Both the position numbers and the translations under genes were made by a program. The notes under the pieces are model-generated. The model was given only the letters and a program-made list of their open reading frames with translations. It was not told where the DNA came from and made no database searches. Shown piece by piece: positions 24,301-35,800 of a DNA stretch of 64,000 nucleotides. How positions within the stretch are numbered: position 1 is the first letter of the stretch; each line of letters begins with the position of its first letter. The stretch comes from Beroe ovata (taxonomy: Eukaryota; Ctenophora; Nuda; Beroida; Beroidae), in the NCBI GenBank assembly GCA_946803715.1, contig CAMPET010000256.1, positions 1,797 through 65,796 of the forward strand, written 5' to 3'.

Positions 24301-26122
24301 GGATGTGTTAGTGTGTGTCAGTGCGTCTGTGTGCTTGTCTGTGCTCCTGTGTGTGTCTGTGTGTGTGTATACTGTATATGTGTGTCTGTTTCTGTATCTG
24401 TGTGTGTGTCTGACGTGTGTGTGTGTGCGCCAGTATCTGCGTATGCCTGCAACTGTGTGTGTCTGCTTGTGCCTGTGTTTGTATGTCTGTGTTTGTATGT
24501 CTGTGTGACACAGGCATCAGGTCACGCTACCCTGACTTTAGCAAAAACTACCTGTGCCAAGTCAATGTGTCCAATAGCAACTGTCTTATATCCGAGTATT
24601 GTCCTGTTTCGATACCTCTTTCTGCGCTGTAAGCTCAGTTTCAGCACATTGTCTTCTCTCTTCAGATAGTGAGGGTACTGAAAAGTAGTTTTACATAGTT
24701 AACGTGTTAGGAATAACGCGTTAAGAGTATAATTGGTCATTGGGACAGAAGGGTGATTTCATATTACAATAATAAATCACCCTGCCCGTTTACCTGGAAA
24801 GTGAAGCAGTAGTCAAGTTCAGAATGCCCTGTTTTATCAGGATAGATCTCGTCTGTCCTCAACGATCGTCGAAAATTCTGCAATTTCATTTGCAAAAGCA
24901 CGTGAAGGTCAAAATTCATCTGCAATTATTGCTTTCGATCTATAGTTATGACTCATGATTCACGATCATATACTCACCCCAACACTCATGGAAGCACAGA
25001 TGGTCAGATTAGTAATTTCTGTGTCGAATGGTTTGCACAGCTTAACTGCAAGTAGCTTGAATGTGCAGGTCCTAAAAATTGGGAAATTTCATGGTACAGT
25101 TCTTAGTTTTAGGTTTCTTTGGGAAGTTATTGTTCTGCTGAACATAGTAGTACTTTACCCCCATACTTATAAGAGGGCAAACTACTTGTGAGGTGGTAAA
25201 CTATTAGGGGACAAACTACTATGCTTTGTAAAGCATTCTAGTTAACACATGATATGAATATCAAATATCATGAGAGACAGTCTACAGAAGCAAACAAATG
25301 GCTGAGTTGAGTTGAGAGGGTTCTGATGCTATAAATAGCACAGAATTCAGCTCCAGCTGACAAAGAGCTACTGTCCGGGCACATAATCAAATATGTGACC
25401 TGTAATGATTGATACCTACTACCAACAATGTAATTCCTTATTCCTTGAAAAATAGCACCAATTAAAGCTCCTTTCAAGATGGACATTCCTTGGGATGACT
25501 ATGTCTGGAGTCTCAATATCATATTATAAAGTTTAGATGTCTCGTTACTAAGACATGCTTCATTGAGTTTAATAATGGTTCTTAGCCTTTGTGGTAGGCC
25601 TAAGTCACTTTAATCAATCAGGCTGGGTGGCAGTCATGCCAAAGCATGGATGCTTCCCGTGTACATGATCTTATGGCATGCTCTTCCTTAGGTATTCAAG
25701 GAACTCCATGTCTCTGATTCCTTCATTTGAAATAAGTTTAAGGCTGCTGGATCACAATGTTAAGACTATAATGACAAAGCAGAAGTGACCTCTGTAGATG
25801 CAGGTGCACATAGAGAACACACAGCAGAACGTGAGGAATCATTCATGACAGTTTCTACTATCAGAAATGAGAACTTTATAGAAAGAGACTGTGAAACGAA
25901 AACGCTTTTCTATTCACACATGAAGGCAGTGGATACCCCAACACTCTGATAAGCTATGTAAAATAAATGGAGATGACATGAACTGTTTTCCTAGACTAAT
26001 GTTTTCCTATAGTTTTCCTATATTAGATTTCAAGTATACCTTGGAACGCAATGTGGAGCCGTTCTTTCACCCTCCCATGTTGAGAATAATTTCATGGAAA
26101 GGGGCTTTGTGTAGCCCTCCAT
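18310..26122 (-). CDS. PACS1: Phosphofurin acidic cluster sorting protein (PACS)
   Basis: Seventeen exons, in phase, 729 residues: 26040-26122 (ATG 26120-26122), 24978-25071, 24794-24877, 24552-24677, 24198-24289, 23161-23239, 22598-22982, 22310-22497, 22068-22184, 20174-20277, 19869-20026, 19607-19716, 19286-19473, 19059-19152, 18870-18972, 18657-18716, 18310-18434. The N-terminal cargo-binding region reads [19 protein letters not shown], then [20 protein letters not shown] and [16 protein letters not shown]. An acidic stretch ([13 protein letters not shown]) and [13 protein letters not shown] precede the conserved C-terminal half ([27 protein letters not shown]). PACS proteins link acidic-cluster cargo to AP-1/AP-3 and retrieve it to the trans-Golgi network. 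Vertebrates have PACS1 and PACS2 (about 890-960 residues); this single, shorter protein precedes that split. The exact 22497/22598 boundary has an in-frame alternative at 22589. One intron hosts another gene at 20484-21701. Confidence 0.9.
20018..20108. repeat. Short tandem repeat at PACS exon edge
   Basis: Three copies of a unit containing GGGTAAATGATTATACTG and a GTGAGATAA-like sequence, starting at the acceptor side of the 19869-20026 exon. Confidence 0.6.
20484..21701 (-). CDS. Single-pass membrane protein with PAN-like and sushi domains, intronless
   Basis: One uninterrupted 405-codon frame (ATG 21699-21701, TGA 20484-20486). Residues 1-17 are a signal peptide. Residues 42-90 have cysteine spacing resembling a PAN/apple module. 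Residues about 284-345 form a sushi (CCP) domain with [11 protein letters not shown] and four cysteines. Residues 362-383 are a transmembrane helix ([20 protein letters not shown]), followed by a 22-residue cytoplasmic tail. The middle part (105-280), with several N-glycosylation sites, matches no family I know. Probably a cell-surface receptor or adhesion protein. It lies entirely within a PACS intron (20278-22067) on the same strand. Lack of introns in an intron-rich neighbourhood suggests a retrocopy or single-exon family; no poly-A tract or target duplication was confirmed. Confidence 0.75.
   Translation of the reverse strand: MLRLVIVLTCAAIASATGKLVEWQANSSTEYIGHVLKLTPWCARDMTVAAYFKLHLGGTFRTCIRSCVLEPRCDVVTFQFYPTQCLISDSVIRPSLLLAPQLRILKPSYSFDPHCILCPPNMIGFAVTDLHNISDKDYGIKSVMIMDRVARLCLDHRSGNGHHMVGWSNCSNAMAWILFTPPPTKSAVRILSASSPQFGLVWRADNSLPDMGYLSLAELELCGGCVNTSVTFSVKFQQPSVVTGECNIRIERLESSPDTMETWERPIPNMSDLRIWSRARWEGCTTGGDEVKVDHGKVENPANKFFFPSGTVMRFTCDEGYGVESLNFAPTQEVICSDSVEILPCVRIVHPTNSTNSFVIKRIFIPVGGLSLGLLVILVLCLLARARNNAVVTVGVNEGQHESPM
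23455..23765 (-). repeat. 171-bp repeat, inverted copies in PACS intron
   Basis: Nearly two units of the repeat found in arrays at 31017-31490 and 33098-33560, here in reverse orientation (key words CCGCCCAAAACATGTCGG, GACTTGAAACTTCTA). Confidence 0.8.
24026..24092 (-). repeat. Dispersed repeat (pair with 12048-12115)
   Basis: Reverse-complement partner of the 12 kb repeat, containing GACGATGTCGTTGAACGACG, within a PACS intron. Confidence 0.75.
24302..24510. repeat. Degenerate (GT)n microsatellite
   Basis: GT-rich low-complexity tract with TGTGTCTG and TGTGCGCC interruptions in a PACS intron. Open frames through it are artefacts. Confidence 0.9.
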
Positions 26123-27323
26123 CTTCTAAAGAAATAAACATTAAATGAACTAATGAAGAAAGGCTTAAAAGTATGGCATACTTTCAAAGCCCTATCTAGA
26201 TAGATAGAATGAATAACAATGTGATATACTCCGAAATTTTTACAAGGTGTCAGTCAATCAAAAGTCTTGTCTGAAGAGGTGTATGCAGTATGGCCACACT
26301 GCAAACAAAAAATATATGGATATTGGATATAAATAAATAAATAAATAAATAAAAATGGTTGCCTTCTGGCAACTCTGTTATTCACTCGTATTCACATTTC
26401 ACTCGTAGTTAATTTGATTCATTGAATTATGTACCCACACAGGGTACTCACTACGAATCTGAATAGTCTTCAATTAATATTTTCCATTGTCTACTATCTA
26501 GTTCTATCAATCTTCTAATTCCATCAATCTTCTAATCATAGCATTGACATTTGATTTCTGAATATTGATATGATTTGTAACATGCAAGTCATGTTGTCAA
26601 AATGGATCAATGTTTGAACTGCATGAGTACTGTAGATTCATGGTATCTTGGAACAAAAAATACTCCGACTCGCTTTCCAATTTCAAATTAATTTTTGGAA
26701 TTATTAATGGAGACCATAAAACATTCAGTGCACACGTACTTGCGCGCCCCTTTGCCCTTGTCAGAATGCCAAATAATATCATCATATGATCATAGCGCTG
26801 ACCTCTGCGTTTCGCGCGCGCAGATTTAATCTGACAAGGGGCGCGCAATTTCGGCCTTCGCGATGAAGATGCGCGCGCGAGAAACAGAGGTCAGATAAAA
26901 TCTTGTCGATCGATGATAAATATACCCTGCATCGACGCGAGAGTTTCGTTCTGCGCGCGCGCGGTGCCAACTTATTCTCAGACAGACGCAAGCCGCTTCG
27001 CGGCAAGCTTCAACGGTCTAGCAGTAGCATCGCCAGACAAATAAAATTAAAATCTGATAAATAAATACGCTGTCCTGTCCCATATCAGAAAATTGAGATA
27101 AGACATTTAAATAGAAACTATAACATTAAAATTGAAATTTTCAAGTGAATAAAAATCCAGTCGAAGATAAAACATTAAAAATCTGTCACGATGGAGGGTA
27201 ATGGTATTTAGTGGTCATAGCAGAAAAATGAAAAAATATCAGGAAAACTGGGGATGAATATCAATAAGACAGCTCACGCTCAATCATTATGTCATAATCA
27301 CGATAATTATAGTTCCTTGATAT
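26123..27323. other. Intergenic, PACS upstream to CSTF1 3' end
   Basis: Contains an (AATA)n microsatellite at about 26330-26352 and a GC-rich palindromic repeat at about 26735-26920 whose halves share TCTGACAAGG and CTGACCTC with the element at 29022-29142. No exon seen. Confidence 0.55.
26735..26925. mobile_element. GC-rich palindromic element, degenerate
   Basis: Inverted arms carrying GCGCGCCCCTTTGCCCTTGTC and its complement, plus GACCTCTG/CAGAGGTC. It resembles the element at 29022-29142; ends are not clear enough to score target duplication. Confidence 0.5.
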
Positions 27324-28371
27324 TTATATCCCCCTGAAATACCAAAACCTAGCTCTAAAGTCATCGCTGCATGACATGAAAGCTGGCATGGTAGGTGAGT
27401 GTATGGCACCTCGGATCACATTGTTATGTCCCGATACGAGATGGGGGTGTGGCTCTGCTGTTCGAGCATCCCAACACCCCACCGCCATTCCCTTCTCATC
27501 GGGAGCTAGGATCAGGTCCTCTGTGTGATTGAAACATGCACCGGTCCTATGATTGTTCTGAGTCACGCCCACATACTCATTGAGAATATTCCCGCTCGTT
27601 ACCTCCCACAGTTTGACCACACTGTCCTTACCGCTTGAGAGAACGTATTTCCCGTTGCGGGCAAACTGGATACTCGTCACCTCTGCTCCGTTGTGCGCAT
27701 CTTCGAACGTCTTGACACATCGGTTACTGACACCGTCCCATAACTTGATTGAACCGTCGCTACTGCAGCTAGCGTACATCGTGCAGTCGGAGTTCCAGCA
27801 CAGGGCAAGGACGGAGGAGGTGTGCTGGGATAGGCTGTTCGAGGAAACGTAACATTTGAGAGTTTCGTAGTCATAGAGACGGATAACAGGGTGATCAAGA
27901 GCCATGAGAAGGTAATCGCCGGTAGAGTGGAAGGCAAGACTCCGCACAGCAGCCCCTTCCTCCAGACATTTCACCGCCTTCTTAACGCTCGCCTTGGTGA
28001 AGTCAAACACTTTCACCGTGCAGTCCTTAGACCCGCTTACAAGATGTGTCGTTACGGGGTGGAATGTAAGCGCTGTGATCGAGTCCAGATGATCGTACAA
28101 CGTCCGTATAACCGGGTGATTTTCGTTTTCCAGTCTCTGAGCTTGCTGCGACTTTGCTATCATCCGGTCAACGTCCATGATTTTTAGACTAGCGTCAACG
28201 CTTCCCGTCGCGCAAAGCTTGCCGTCAGAAGTGAAACATGCAACACGACAAGGCGCTTTGTGAGACGTAACGTACGCAGTCTCGTAGCTTATAACGGTCG
28301 GCGAAGAGTTCATATCGTCGGTATCGTATTCCAAATCCAAACCTGGGCCCAGATTCGTGGCTTTTTCCAAC
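27324..28371 (-). CDS. CSTF1: Cleavage stimulation factor subunit 1 (CstF-50), N-terminus missing
   Basis: One open exon of about 349 codons ending at the stop 27324-27326 and running into the assembly N at 28373. It begins at LEKATNLGPGLDLEYD, equivalent to about residue 78 of the 431-residue human protein. It includes the conserved YVTSHKAPCRVACF and ENHPVIRTLYDHLDSIT, a set of WD40 repeats with SIKLWDGVSNRCVKTFEDAH, SSGKDSVVKLWEVTSG and the C-terminal SCSDDFRARFWYFRGI. CstF-50 is a subunit of the nuclear complex that recognises the GU-rich element in pre-mRNA 3' end processing. The N-terminal homodimerisation domain is absent from the window because the contig ends here, not because the gene is broken. 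No ATG is claimed. Confidence 0.95.
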
Positions 28372-28372
28372 T

Positions 28373-28373
28373 N
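28373..28373. other. Assembly junction (single N)
   Basis: Left of the N is CSTF1 coding sequence; right of it is reverse-transcriptase coding sequence in a different frame. The join is not natural continuity. Confidence 0.85.
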
Positions 28374-28470
28374 GGGTGAACTCCGTCAGGTCCCAAACTC
28401 TTGAAAACATTCAGATTACTCAACTCTTTCTGAACTTCCTTGAAATCAATGACATGTGAACACTCAAATT
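28374..28470 (-). mobile_element. LINE reverse transcriptase fragment
   Basis: Minus-strand translation reads EVQKELSNLNVFKSLGPDGV followed by HP. The KS-GPDG-HP signature is the start of the reverse transcriptase domain in jockey/CR1-type non-LTR retrotransposons. Only about 32 codons remain before the junction. The rest of the element is not in this contig. Confidence 0.8.
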
Positions 28471-28517
28471 TGATTGCAATAAATAGTGTTGATTAGGTAA
28501 TGAGAAGGGTCAATTTT

Positions 28518-28623
28518 GTGCACACGTTGCGCGCCCCTGTTCTACTCAGTGATCTGAAAAGTCGTAGAAAGGACGGAGACGCGCAGCGCGCGCGGAGTAT
28601 TTGGGTCACGCAGCGCGGGAACA
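28518..28623 (+). mobile_element. MITE family A copy with perfect 8-bp duplication
   Basis: Begins TGTGCACACGTTGCGCGCCC and ends CGCAGCGCGGGAACA. Flanked by GTCAATTT at 28510-28517 and 28624-28631, a perfect 8-bp target-site duplication. No coding capacity. Confidence 0.88.
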
Positions 28624-28684
28624 GTCAATTTCATGACAAATGATAAAAAGGGCAATTCACAAAAAGGGCAATTTCATAAAAAGG

Positions 28685-28793
28685 TGTGCACACGTTGCGC
28701 GCCCCTGTTCTACTCAGTGAACTGAAAAGTCGTAGAAAGGAGACGGAGACGCGCAGCGCGCGCGGAGTATTTGGGTCACGCAGCGCGGGAACA
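28685..28793 (+). mobile_element. MITE family A copy with perfect 8-bp duplication
   Basis: Same ends as the copy 60 bp to the left, flanked by TAAAAAGG at 28677-28684 and 28794-28801. The two neighbours have different target duplications, so they inserted independently. Confidence 0.88.
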
Positions 28794-28872
28794 TAAAAAG
28801 GGCAAAACCCTGCCATGCCGCGGCGCCTGAAGAAAATTTCGATCATTTCTTAAATCAAGCTGCTGTTAGCTG

Positions 28873-28995
28873 TAGTTGTAGAATTTCACCCTACCCTTGC
28901 TGGCGGGATTTTATCCCTAGCAAGGTATAGGGGCGGATTGAAAATCGCGCGCATGCATGCGCGCGCACCGACGGTAGGGTAAATCCTACAACTGC
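28873..28995. mobile_element. MITE family B copy
   Basis: Imperfect inverted ends of about 21 bp: AGTTGTAGAATTTCACCCTA on the left and the complement of AGTTGTAGGATTTACCCTAC on the right, with a GC-rich palindromic middle (CGCGCGCATGCATGCGCGCG). A second copy with a clean duplication is at 39907-40016. Confidence 0.75.
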
Positions 28996-29021
28996 TGTCG
29001 CTGATATAGATAGTGATATGC

Positions 29022-29142
29022 AGGCATGCCTTGTCAGATGATACCTGACCTGTTTCTCGCGCGAGCGCGCCTTCATCGAAGCGGCGCGCGATGAAGGCGC
29101 GAGAAACTGAGGTCAAATAAAATCTGACAAGGCATGCCGGCA
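29022..29142. mobile_element. Palindromic element, family C
   Basis: Near-perfect inverted repeat: GGCATGCCTTGTCAGAT on the left and ATCTGACAAGGCATGCC on the right, with inner arms CTGTTTCTCGCGCG and GCGCGAGAAACTGAGG. Related arms occur at 26735-26925. No coding capacity. Confidence 0.75.
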
Positions 29143-29894
29143 TGGAGTCGAGTGGACGCGCGGCTTTCCTGAGGCTTATGCTAGCTGGTCAGCTAGAGTA
29201 TAATAGCGCCTGGAATCAGCATTCGATTGCTGTCCACTGTTTCCTATGCGCGGCGCGCGCTCCTCCATCGATGAATCATCAATAAATCGGTATGCTTCAA
29301 TTGAATGATTTTTGTTGAAAATCATTTGATCATTTGATGATCAATCGAAGATACGTCTGTTTTTTGTTCTATTCTATATTATATGAACCAGTTCCTGGTC
29401 AGCAAGAGGCTTGGTTATAAACAGTGGCAACAAGAGTTCATGTGTCTTTGCACATATGCAACATTTTGATTGTGTTTGATGTTCATTGATAGCTTTTGTT
29501 TGGGACTTAGCTACCATTGAAAATACCAAGAGCTGCCAAACTCTTCTGCATGGCAGCCTTCCTCTGATTATGACAACCGGAACAGTGATTTTATTGAGAA
29601 GAGTGCTGCTAACTTACAGTAAATGAAAAATCCTAAGCAGACAGTGGAAAGCTGAGAACTTGGATTATTTTAGAAACATAATATATCCATGATATATCTG
29701 ATCGGTTGAACTTGAGCAAGATTTGAGATGATGAAACAGGCAATGAATCCCAATATGTAATAAATAATAAAGAAACACTGAGCAGTCAAAACATAACTTC
29801 CATTGTAAGTTATTTCTTATCATATAATGTAGTCTGTTATGTAGGTGGTCCATGATTCAATCAGTTAGCTATCAACCAACTTGAAATCTTAAGA
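29143..29894. other. Intergenic, upstream of CCDC149
   Basis: No supported exon. It should include the CCDC149 promoter; no defined element could be assigned. Confidence 0.45.
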
Positions 29895-32800
29895 ATGCTT
29901 TCAAGAAGCGACCGTCATTGGCAAATCCTTATATGTGAGGTGAATCTTCTTTCGTCACTCCAAGATTAATTTTTTAGGCACAAGATTTGGTTGTATGTCC
30001 CTATCTCATCATTAAGTGTCACCTAATCCAAGATTTGATCCTCAGTACAAAGATTGCAAGCAAAAGTTGAAGAGTAAAAAAGAGGCCCAGAAGATAATGC
30101 AGAAAATGCTTACAAGCAGTGAAATGGATGTAGATAAGCTGAAGAAGCAAATAAATTCTTTGGTATGGTATATACTTCTAGCTCGAATCCCAGTGAAAAT
30201 GATATAATTTTCTCCTGATTTCAGCTTTTCTCCTGATTTCTTCAGGAGGTAGCTGCAGAAGAACTTGTTTCCAAAGCTAGGAATGTTCCAGTAAGTTTCT
30301 TCATATGAGACATCTGATTATTTAGCCTTCCTATATTCTTTTGTCTGTACTCAAGGTATATTTCTAATTGTCTGATTCCTCAGAATCTAGAGAAGTTCAA
30401 TGTCCCTCGGGAAGGCCTAGATGAAAAGAGATCTGTGATCCAGGTATTAATTCTGAAATCGAGTCTTGTAATTAAAATGTTGTAATCAATTTTTTTTATT
30501 TCTAAGACAACTCTGATTCGAATTGAATAAATTTTGACCTCCCCTAGATGATTGTTATAGTGCAGTTATGAAGGTAACTTTATGTCTGTATATGTACTGT
30601 TTTGTGTGCAAGTGTTTATTTTCAATACTTGTCTTGTATGAGCTAAAGCACATCAAAGCATGTGGAGGCCAAGTTAACTTGAAACTTCACAACTATTCTA
30701 TCACATCAATACTACTACACCAATGCAATAACAAATTGTTTTGATAGAATGGACTATTTAAACAATAGACAATAAATGGAATCAAATCAGCTCCACGATC
30801 TCTTAAAGGTATTTGCTGTAACCCAATATTAATGTATGTTACTCACATTGAACTCTAACTAACAGGGGCTGATATTGTTGGTCAGCAAGTTACAAAGGGA
30901 GGTAGATACCAAAGAGAAGCTGCTATCTTCTTACAAGACAGAGAACAGTGACCTTATCAAGGATCTTAAGGTATTATAAGCAGTTTCCAGCACAATGTAC
31001 CTTGTGATTAGGCTAGTGGCATGTTCTGGGCGGATAAGGGGTTATGTCGGCCCTACATTTGGGAACTGATTATAAGATTGACGTGAAATTTTGATTGTCC
31101 GAGTTTCTAATGGTCGTTGAGCTATGGTACCAGTTTCAAGTCAATCGGTCAATCCGTTTGGGAGCTATCCTCAAATGCTTACTTAAGCTGACATGTTCTG
31201 TGCGGATAAAGGGTTATGTCGGCCCTTAACTTGAGAATCAATCATCGGATTGACGTGAAATTTTAGTTGTCCGAGTTTCTGATGGTCCTTGAGCTATGGT
31301 ACAAGTTTCAAGTCATCGGTCAATCCTTTTTGGAGCTATCTTCAAATGCTCACTCAAACTGACATGTTTTGGGCGGATATGGGGTTATCTCGGCCCTTTA
31401 CTTGGGAACTGAGTATGAGATTGAAGTGAAATTTTGGTTGTCCGAGTTTCTAATGGTCCTTGATCTTTGGTAGAAGTTGGTAACCAATTATCAGATTGAT
31501 GTGACAAAGTGGTCTGTACGGAACCCCACGGTTTCGGTTCCTTGTTTAACATGTAATTGTTGTAGAAAGTTACTTCAGGAGATTGGTCTGATCAGTGATC
31601 ATCTTGTGTCCAGAATGAAGATTCTGGACAGAACGCCATGTGTCATGATTAAGATACCGTACTGAACGCCGGCTAATATGTCATGATGATACTGCACTGT
31701 GTAGTATGTAAAGACCACGCCCCAACATTACACAATGCATCACTTTTCACAGAGCTATACACACTCATACAATGCTCGCTATTGTGTGTGACTGTGTGTA
31801 GTGTGTGTTGCTGTGAGAAGGGAATGTCATTGTACTGGATTTGATGCAATGGCTGATACAATGTTTTATATGTAGGTGATACTATACTGCGCAAAAGGCT
31901 GCACAGTGTACAATGTACAGTACACACCACTCGGAATGAAAGTCTACGCGTGGTTCGCATATGACGACTCTTCAATGGTCATTGTTAAATCATGTCCGAA
32001 ATTTCATTGTCTCTTGGAATAGATATAGAGAATGGATCTCATGACAAGAGGCACTCGTCACCACAATACCTACAGAATACCTCCTGAATGACGGGATTTC
32101 ATCCCAGGCACTGAGGTCTGATATGACGGGTCGAAACAGAGTCGTGTCCCCATCTACTGAGTCACAACCCGAGGAGAATCCGAACAGAAAGGACTTCCTT
32201 CTAACAATACAATCGCTCAAACAAGAGGTACCTGCGACTTCGTAACTTTCCACTTGTATGCTTTTTTTAGTTCGTGTCATGTTTCACAAGGCGCAAGACG
32301 AACACAATTTACAGTGTTTACTGTCTTTAGAAGAGTCACCCCATTTATCTTATATGGAAGGGAGTAGTTTGTCAATGAGAATAGTTGTCTTTTACTCTGA
32401 CCTCATACCGTAGTTGAGTTATTAGTAAGCACCATTTAGCCTGTATCATGTTACATTTGAGCAACTCTTCGATTCACTATAGCATGGTGACTTCATAATG
32501 AGTCCTCCTAAATACAGGTTGATCTTTGTAAAGACAAGATAAAAACGTTGAATGACGAAGCTACCGACTTCAGGATAGAAGTAAGTGGAACAAAACGCGC
32601 AAACTGGTTAAAAATTACAATAACTTTATAGTCAGGGCATATGTTGCAGAAATAAGGTCAAAATCGGACTAATTGTTATCAAGCTGATTCCACTTCTAAT
32701 AGTCTCCAATAGGTCCCTAGAGCCACCAGAAAAAATGGTTGCACTGGTCGCGATGGAGAAATTGGTTTTTGGGCCACGCCCTTTTTTGCGACCTTCGATA

Positions 32801-35800
32801 GCCTGTTTCTCAGCTTCTGTTTNNNNNNNNNNNNNNNNNNNNNNNNNNNNNNNNNNNNNNNNNNNNNNNNNNNNNNNNNNNNNNNNNNNNNNNNNNNNNN
32901 NNNNNNNNNNNNNNNNNNNNNNNNNNNNNNNNNNNNNNNNNNNNNNNNNNNNNNNNNNNNNNNNNNNNNNNNNNNNNNNNNNNNNNNNNNNNNNNNNNNN
33001 NNNNNNNNNNNNNNNNNNNNNNNNNNNNNNNNNNNNNNNNNNNNNNNNNNNNNNNNNNNNNNNNNNNNNNNNNNNNNNNNNNNNNNNNNNNNNNNNNGTA
33101 GAAGTTTCAAGTCAATCGGTATATTCGTTTTGGAGCTATCCTCAAATGTTCACTTAAACTGACATGTTTTGGGCGGATAAAAGGTTATGTAGGCCCTTAA
33201 CTTGGGAACCTAATTTCAGATTGACGTGAAATTTTGTTTGTCCGAGTTTCTTATGGTCCTTGAGCTATGGTAGAAGTTTCAAGTCAGTCAGTTTATCCGT
33301 TTTGGAGCTATTCTCAAATGCTCACTCAAACTGACATGTTCTGGGCGGATAAGGGGTTATGTCGGCCTTAACTTGGGAACCGATTATCGGATTGACGTGG
33401 AATTTTGGATGTCCGAGTTTCTAATGGTCCTTGATCTATGGTAGAAGTTTCAAGTCAATCGGTCGATCAGTATGGGAGCTATCCTCAAGTGCTCACTCAA
33501 ACTGATATGTTTTGAGCGGATAAGGGGTTATGTCGGCCCTTAAATTCGGGACTGATTATCAGATTGACGTGACAGAGTGGTCTCTACGGAACCCCATGGT
33601 TGCGATACCTTGTTTAACATGTAGTTGTTGTAGAAAGTTACTTCAGGAGATTGGTCTGATCAGTGATCATCTTGTGTCTAGAATAGATTCTGGACAGAAG
33701 GCCATGTGTTATGATCAAGATACCGTACTGAACGCCGGCTAATATGTCATGATGGTACTGCACTGTGTAGTATGTAAACACCACGCCCCAACATTACACA
33801 ATGCATCACTTTTCACAGAGCTATACACACTCATACAATGCTCACTATTGTGTGTGGCTGTGTGTAGTGTGTGTTGCTGTGAGAAGGTAATGTCATTGTA
33901 CTGGATTCGATGCAATGGCTGGTACAATGTTTTATATGTAGGTAATACTATAGTGTAGTGTAGTGTAATACTACACTATACTACACTATAGTAATACTAT
34001 AGTGTAATACTATAGTGTAGTGTAGTCCGCAAAAGGCTGCACAGTGTACAATGTACAGTACACACCACTCTGAATAAAAGGCTACGCGTGGTTCGCATAT
34101 GACGACTGTTCAATGGTCAATGTTAAATTATGTCCGAAATTTCATTGTCTCTTGGAATAGATATAGAGAATGGATCTCATGACAAGAGTCACAAGACACA
34201 CGCGTCACCACAATACCTACAGAATACCTCCTGAATGACGATATTTCATCCCAGGCACTGAGGTCTGATATGTCGGGTCGAAACAGAGTCGTGTCCCCAT
34301 CTACTGAGTCACAACCCGAGGAGAATCCGAACAGAGAGGACTTCCTCCTCACTATACAATCACTCAAACAAGAGGTACCTTCGTAACTTTCCACTTGTAT
34401 GCTTTTTTTAGTTCGTGTCATGTTTCACAAGGCGCAAGACGAACACAATTTAAAATGTTATCTGTCTTTAGAAGAGTCACCCCATATATCTAATATGGAA
34501 GGGAGTAGTTTGTCTAAGAGAATAGTTTGGATAAGAGTAGTTTATTAATGATATAGTTGTCTGTTACTCTGACCTCATACCGTAGTTGAGTTATGAGTAA
34601 GGACCATTTAGCATGTATCATATTACTCCACATTTGAGGTACTCTTCGATTGACTATGGCATGGTAACTTCATAATGAGTCCTTCTAAATACAGGTTGAT
34701 CTTTGTAAAGACAAGATAAAAACGTTGAATGACGAAGCTACCGACTTCAGGATAGAAGTAAGTGGAACAAAACGCGCAAACTGGTTAAAAATTACAATTA
34801 CTTTACGTAACGCGCATGGCTTCCTTGAGATGAGATTGGCGCTATGGGATCGATTAGGCAAACACGTTGGGACGCGCGCAGCATCAGAAGGAGGTTATCA
34901 TGAACCGCGCACATTGCCACTTTTGTCCCTAAATTTCTATTGGCGGTTTCAGCGCGAGTTTTACAAGCAGAAGGTCCATTCTCTCACCGAACAACTGGTT
35001 GAGAAGAGGTCTTGTCAGCCTATAGCAGATATTGAGAAGTTATTGGACGAAAACAGGCTTCTAAAGGACAAGGTAATACTAGGGTGCGTCCATGAGTGTA
35101 ACTGTAAGAAATAATTAAGCTGTCCTCCATGATTAAACGACGCCAAATTACTTAAAATGATTAATGTTCGTAACCTTCGTTGTGACCCCACCCATTTCTC
35201 AGATTGACAGGTTACAGCACATAAACGCTGCGCTGGTTGCCCATTCCACATCCTCAAATCTCCAGTCTTATTCGTCAAGACGTACTGGCGTCCGGAACCA
35301 CGTGACATTTGAAGACGAGCAGTCGCTCGGTTTCATGCGGAGTGTCAAAGAGAAGGTGAGGGACTGAGGGAGGGGTGTTTTGGAAGTGATGTGTTTATCG
35401 CATTTGCATCATAAAAACGAAACTGAACTATCATTTCAACCCGACAGGTCAAAGTGGAGACTGAACTTCAGCATTTACAAGTAAGATTTTGTGCTTCTCA
35501 TCCTCCACAAAAAGTTCCCTAATCTATCGAATTCGAAATATATCTACAGTTGTCACAAATTGACAGGTTCTAATCGAAGACATGCAGAAAGTCAGTAATG
35601 GACTCGCTGAGACAGTGCTCGACAAAACAACAGCTCTGAAGCACCAACGAGCTAGCAACAGGTTGCTGGGCGACCGTGTCACAGAGTTGGAAGCCAAGTT
35701 GCGAGCACTGGAAATGAGTGGATTCTGGAATGTGCCTGAGGGATTCGCGGACAAGGAGGAGGATAAGCGACAGGTATATTGTGTTGACCAGTGTGTAGTG

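Noticed and set aside
24148-24669. 173-codon Cys/Val-rich plus-strand frame
   Set aside because: Translation of a GT-rich tract; the real coding content here is PACS exons on the other strand.
32679-33157. Open frames running through the N gap
   Set aside because: Undetermined bases cannot contain stops, so the frames are artefacts.
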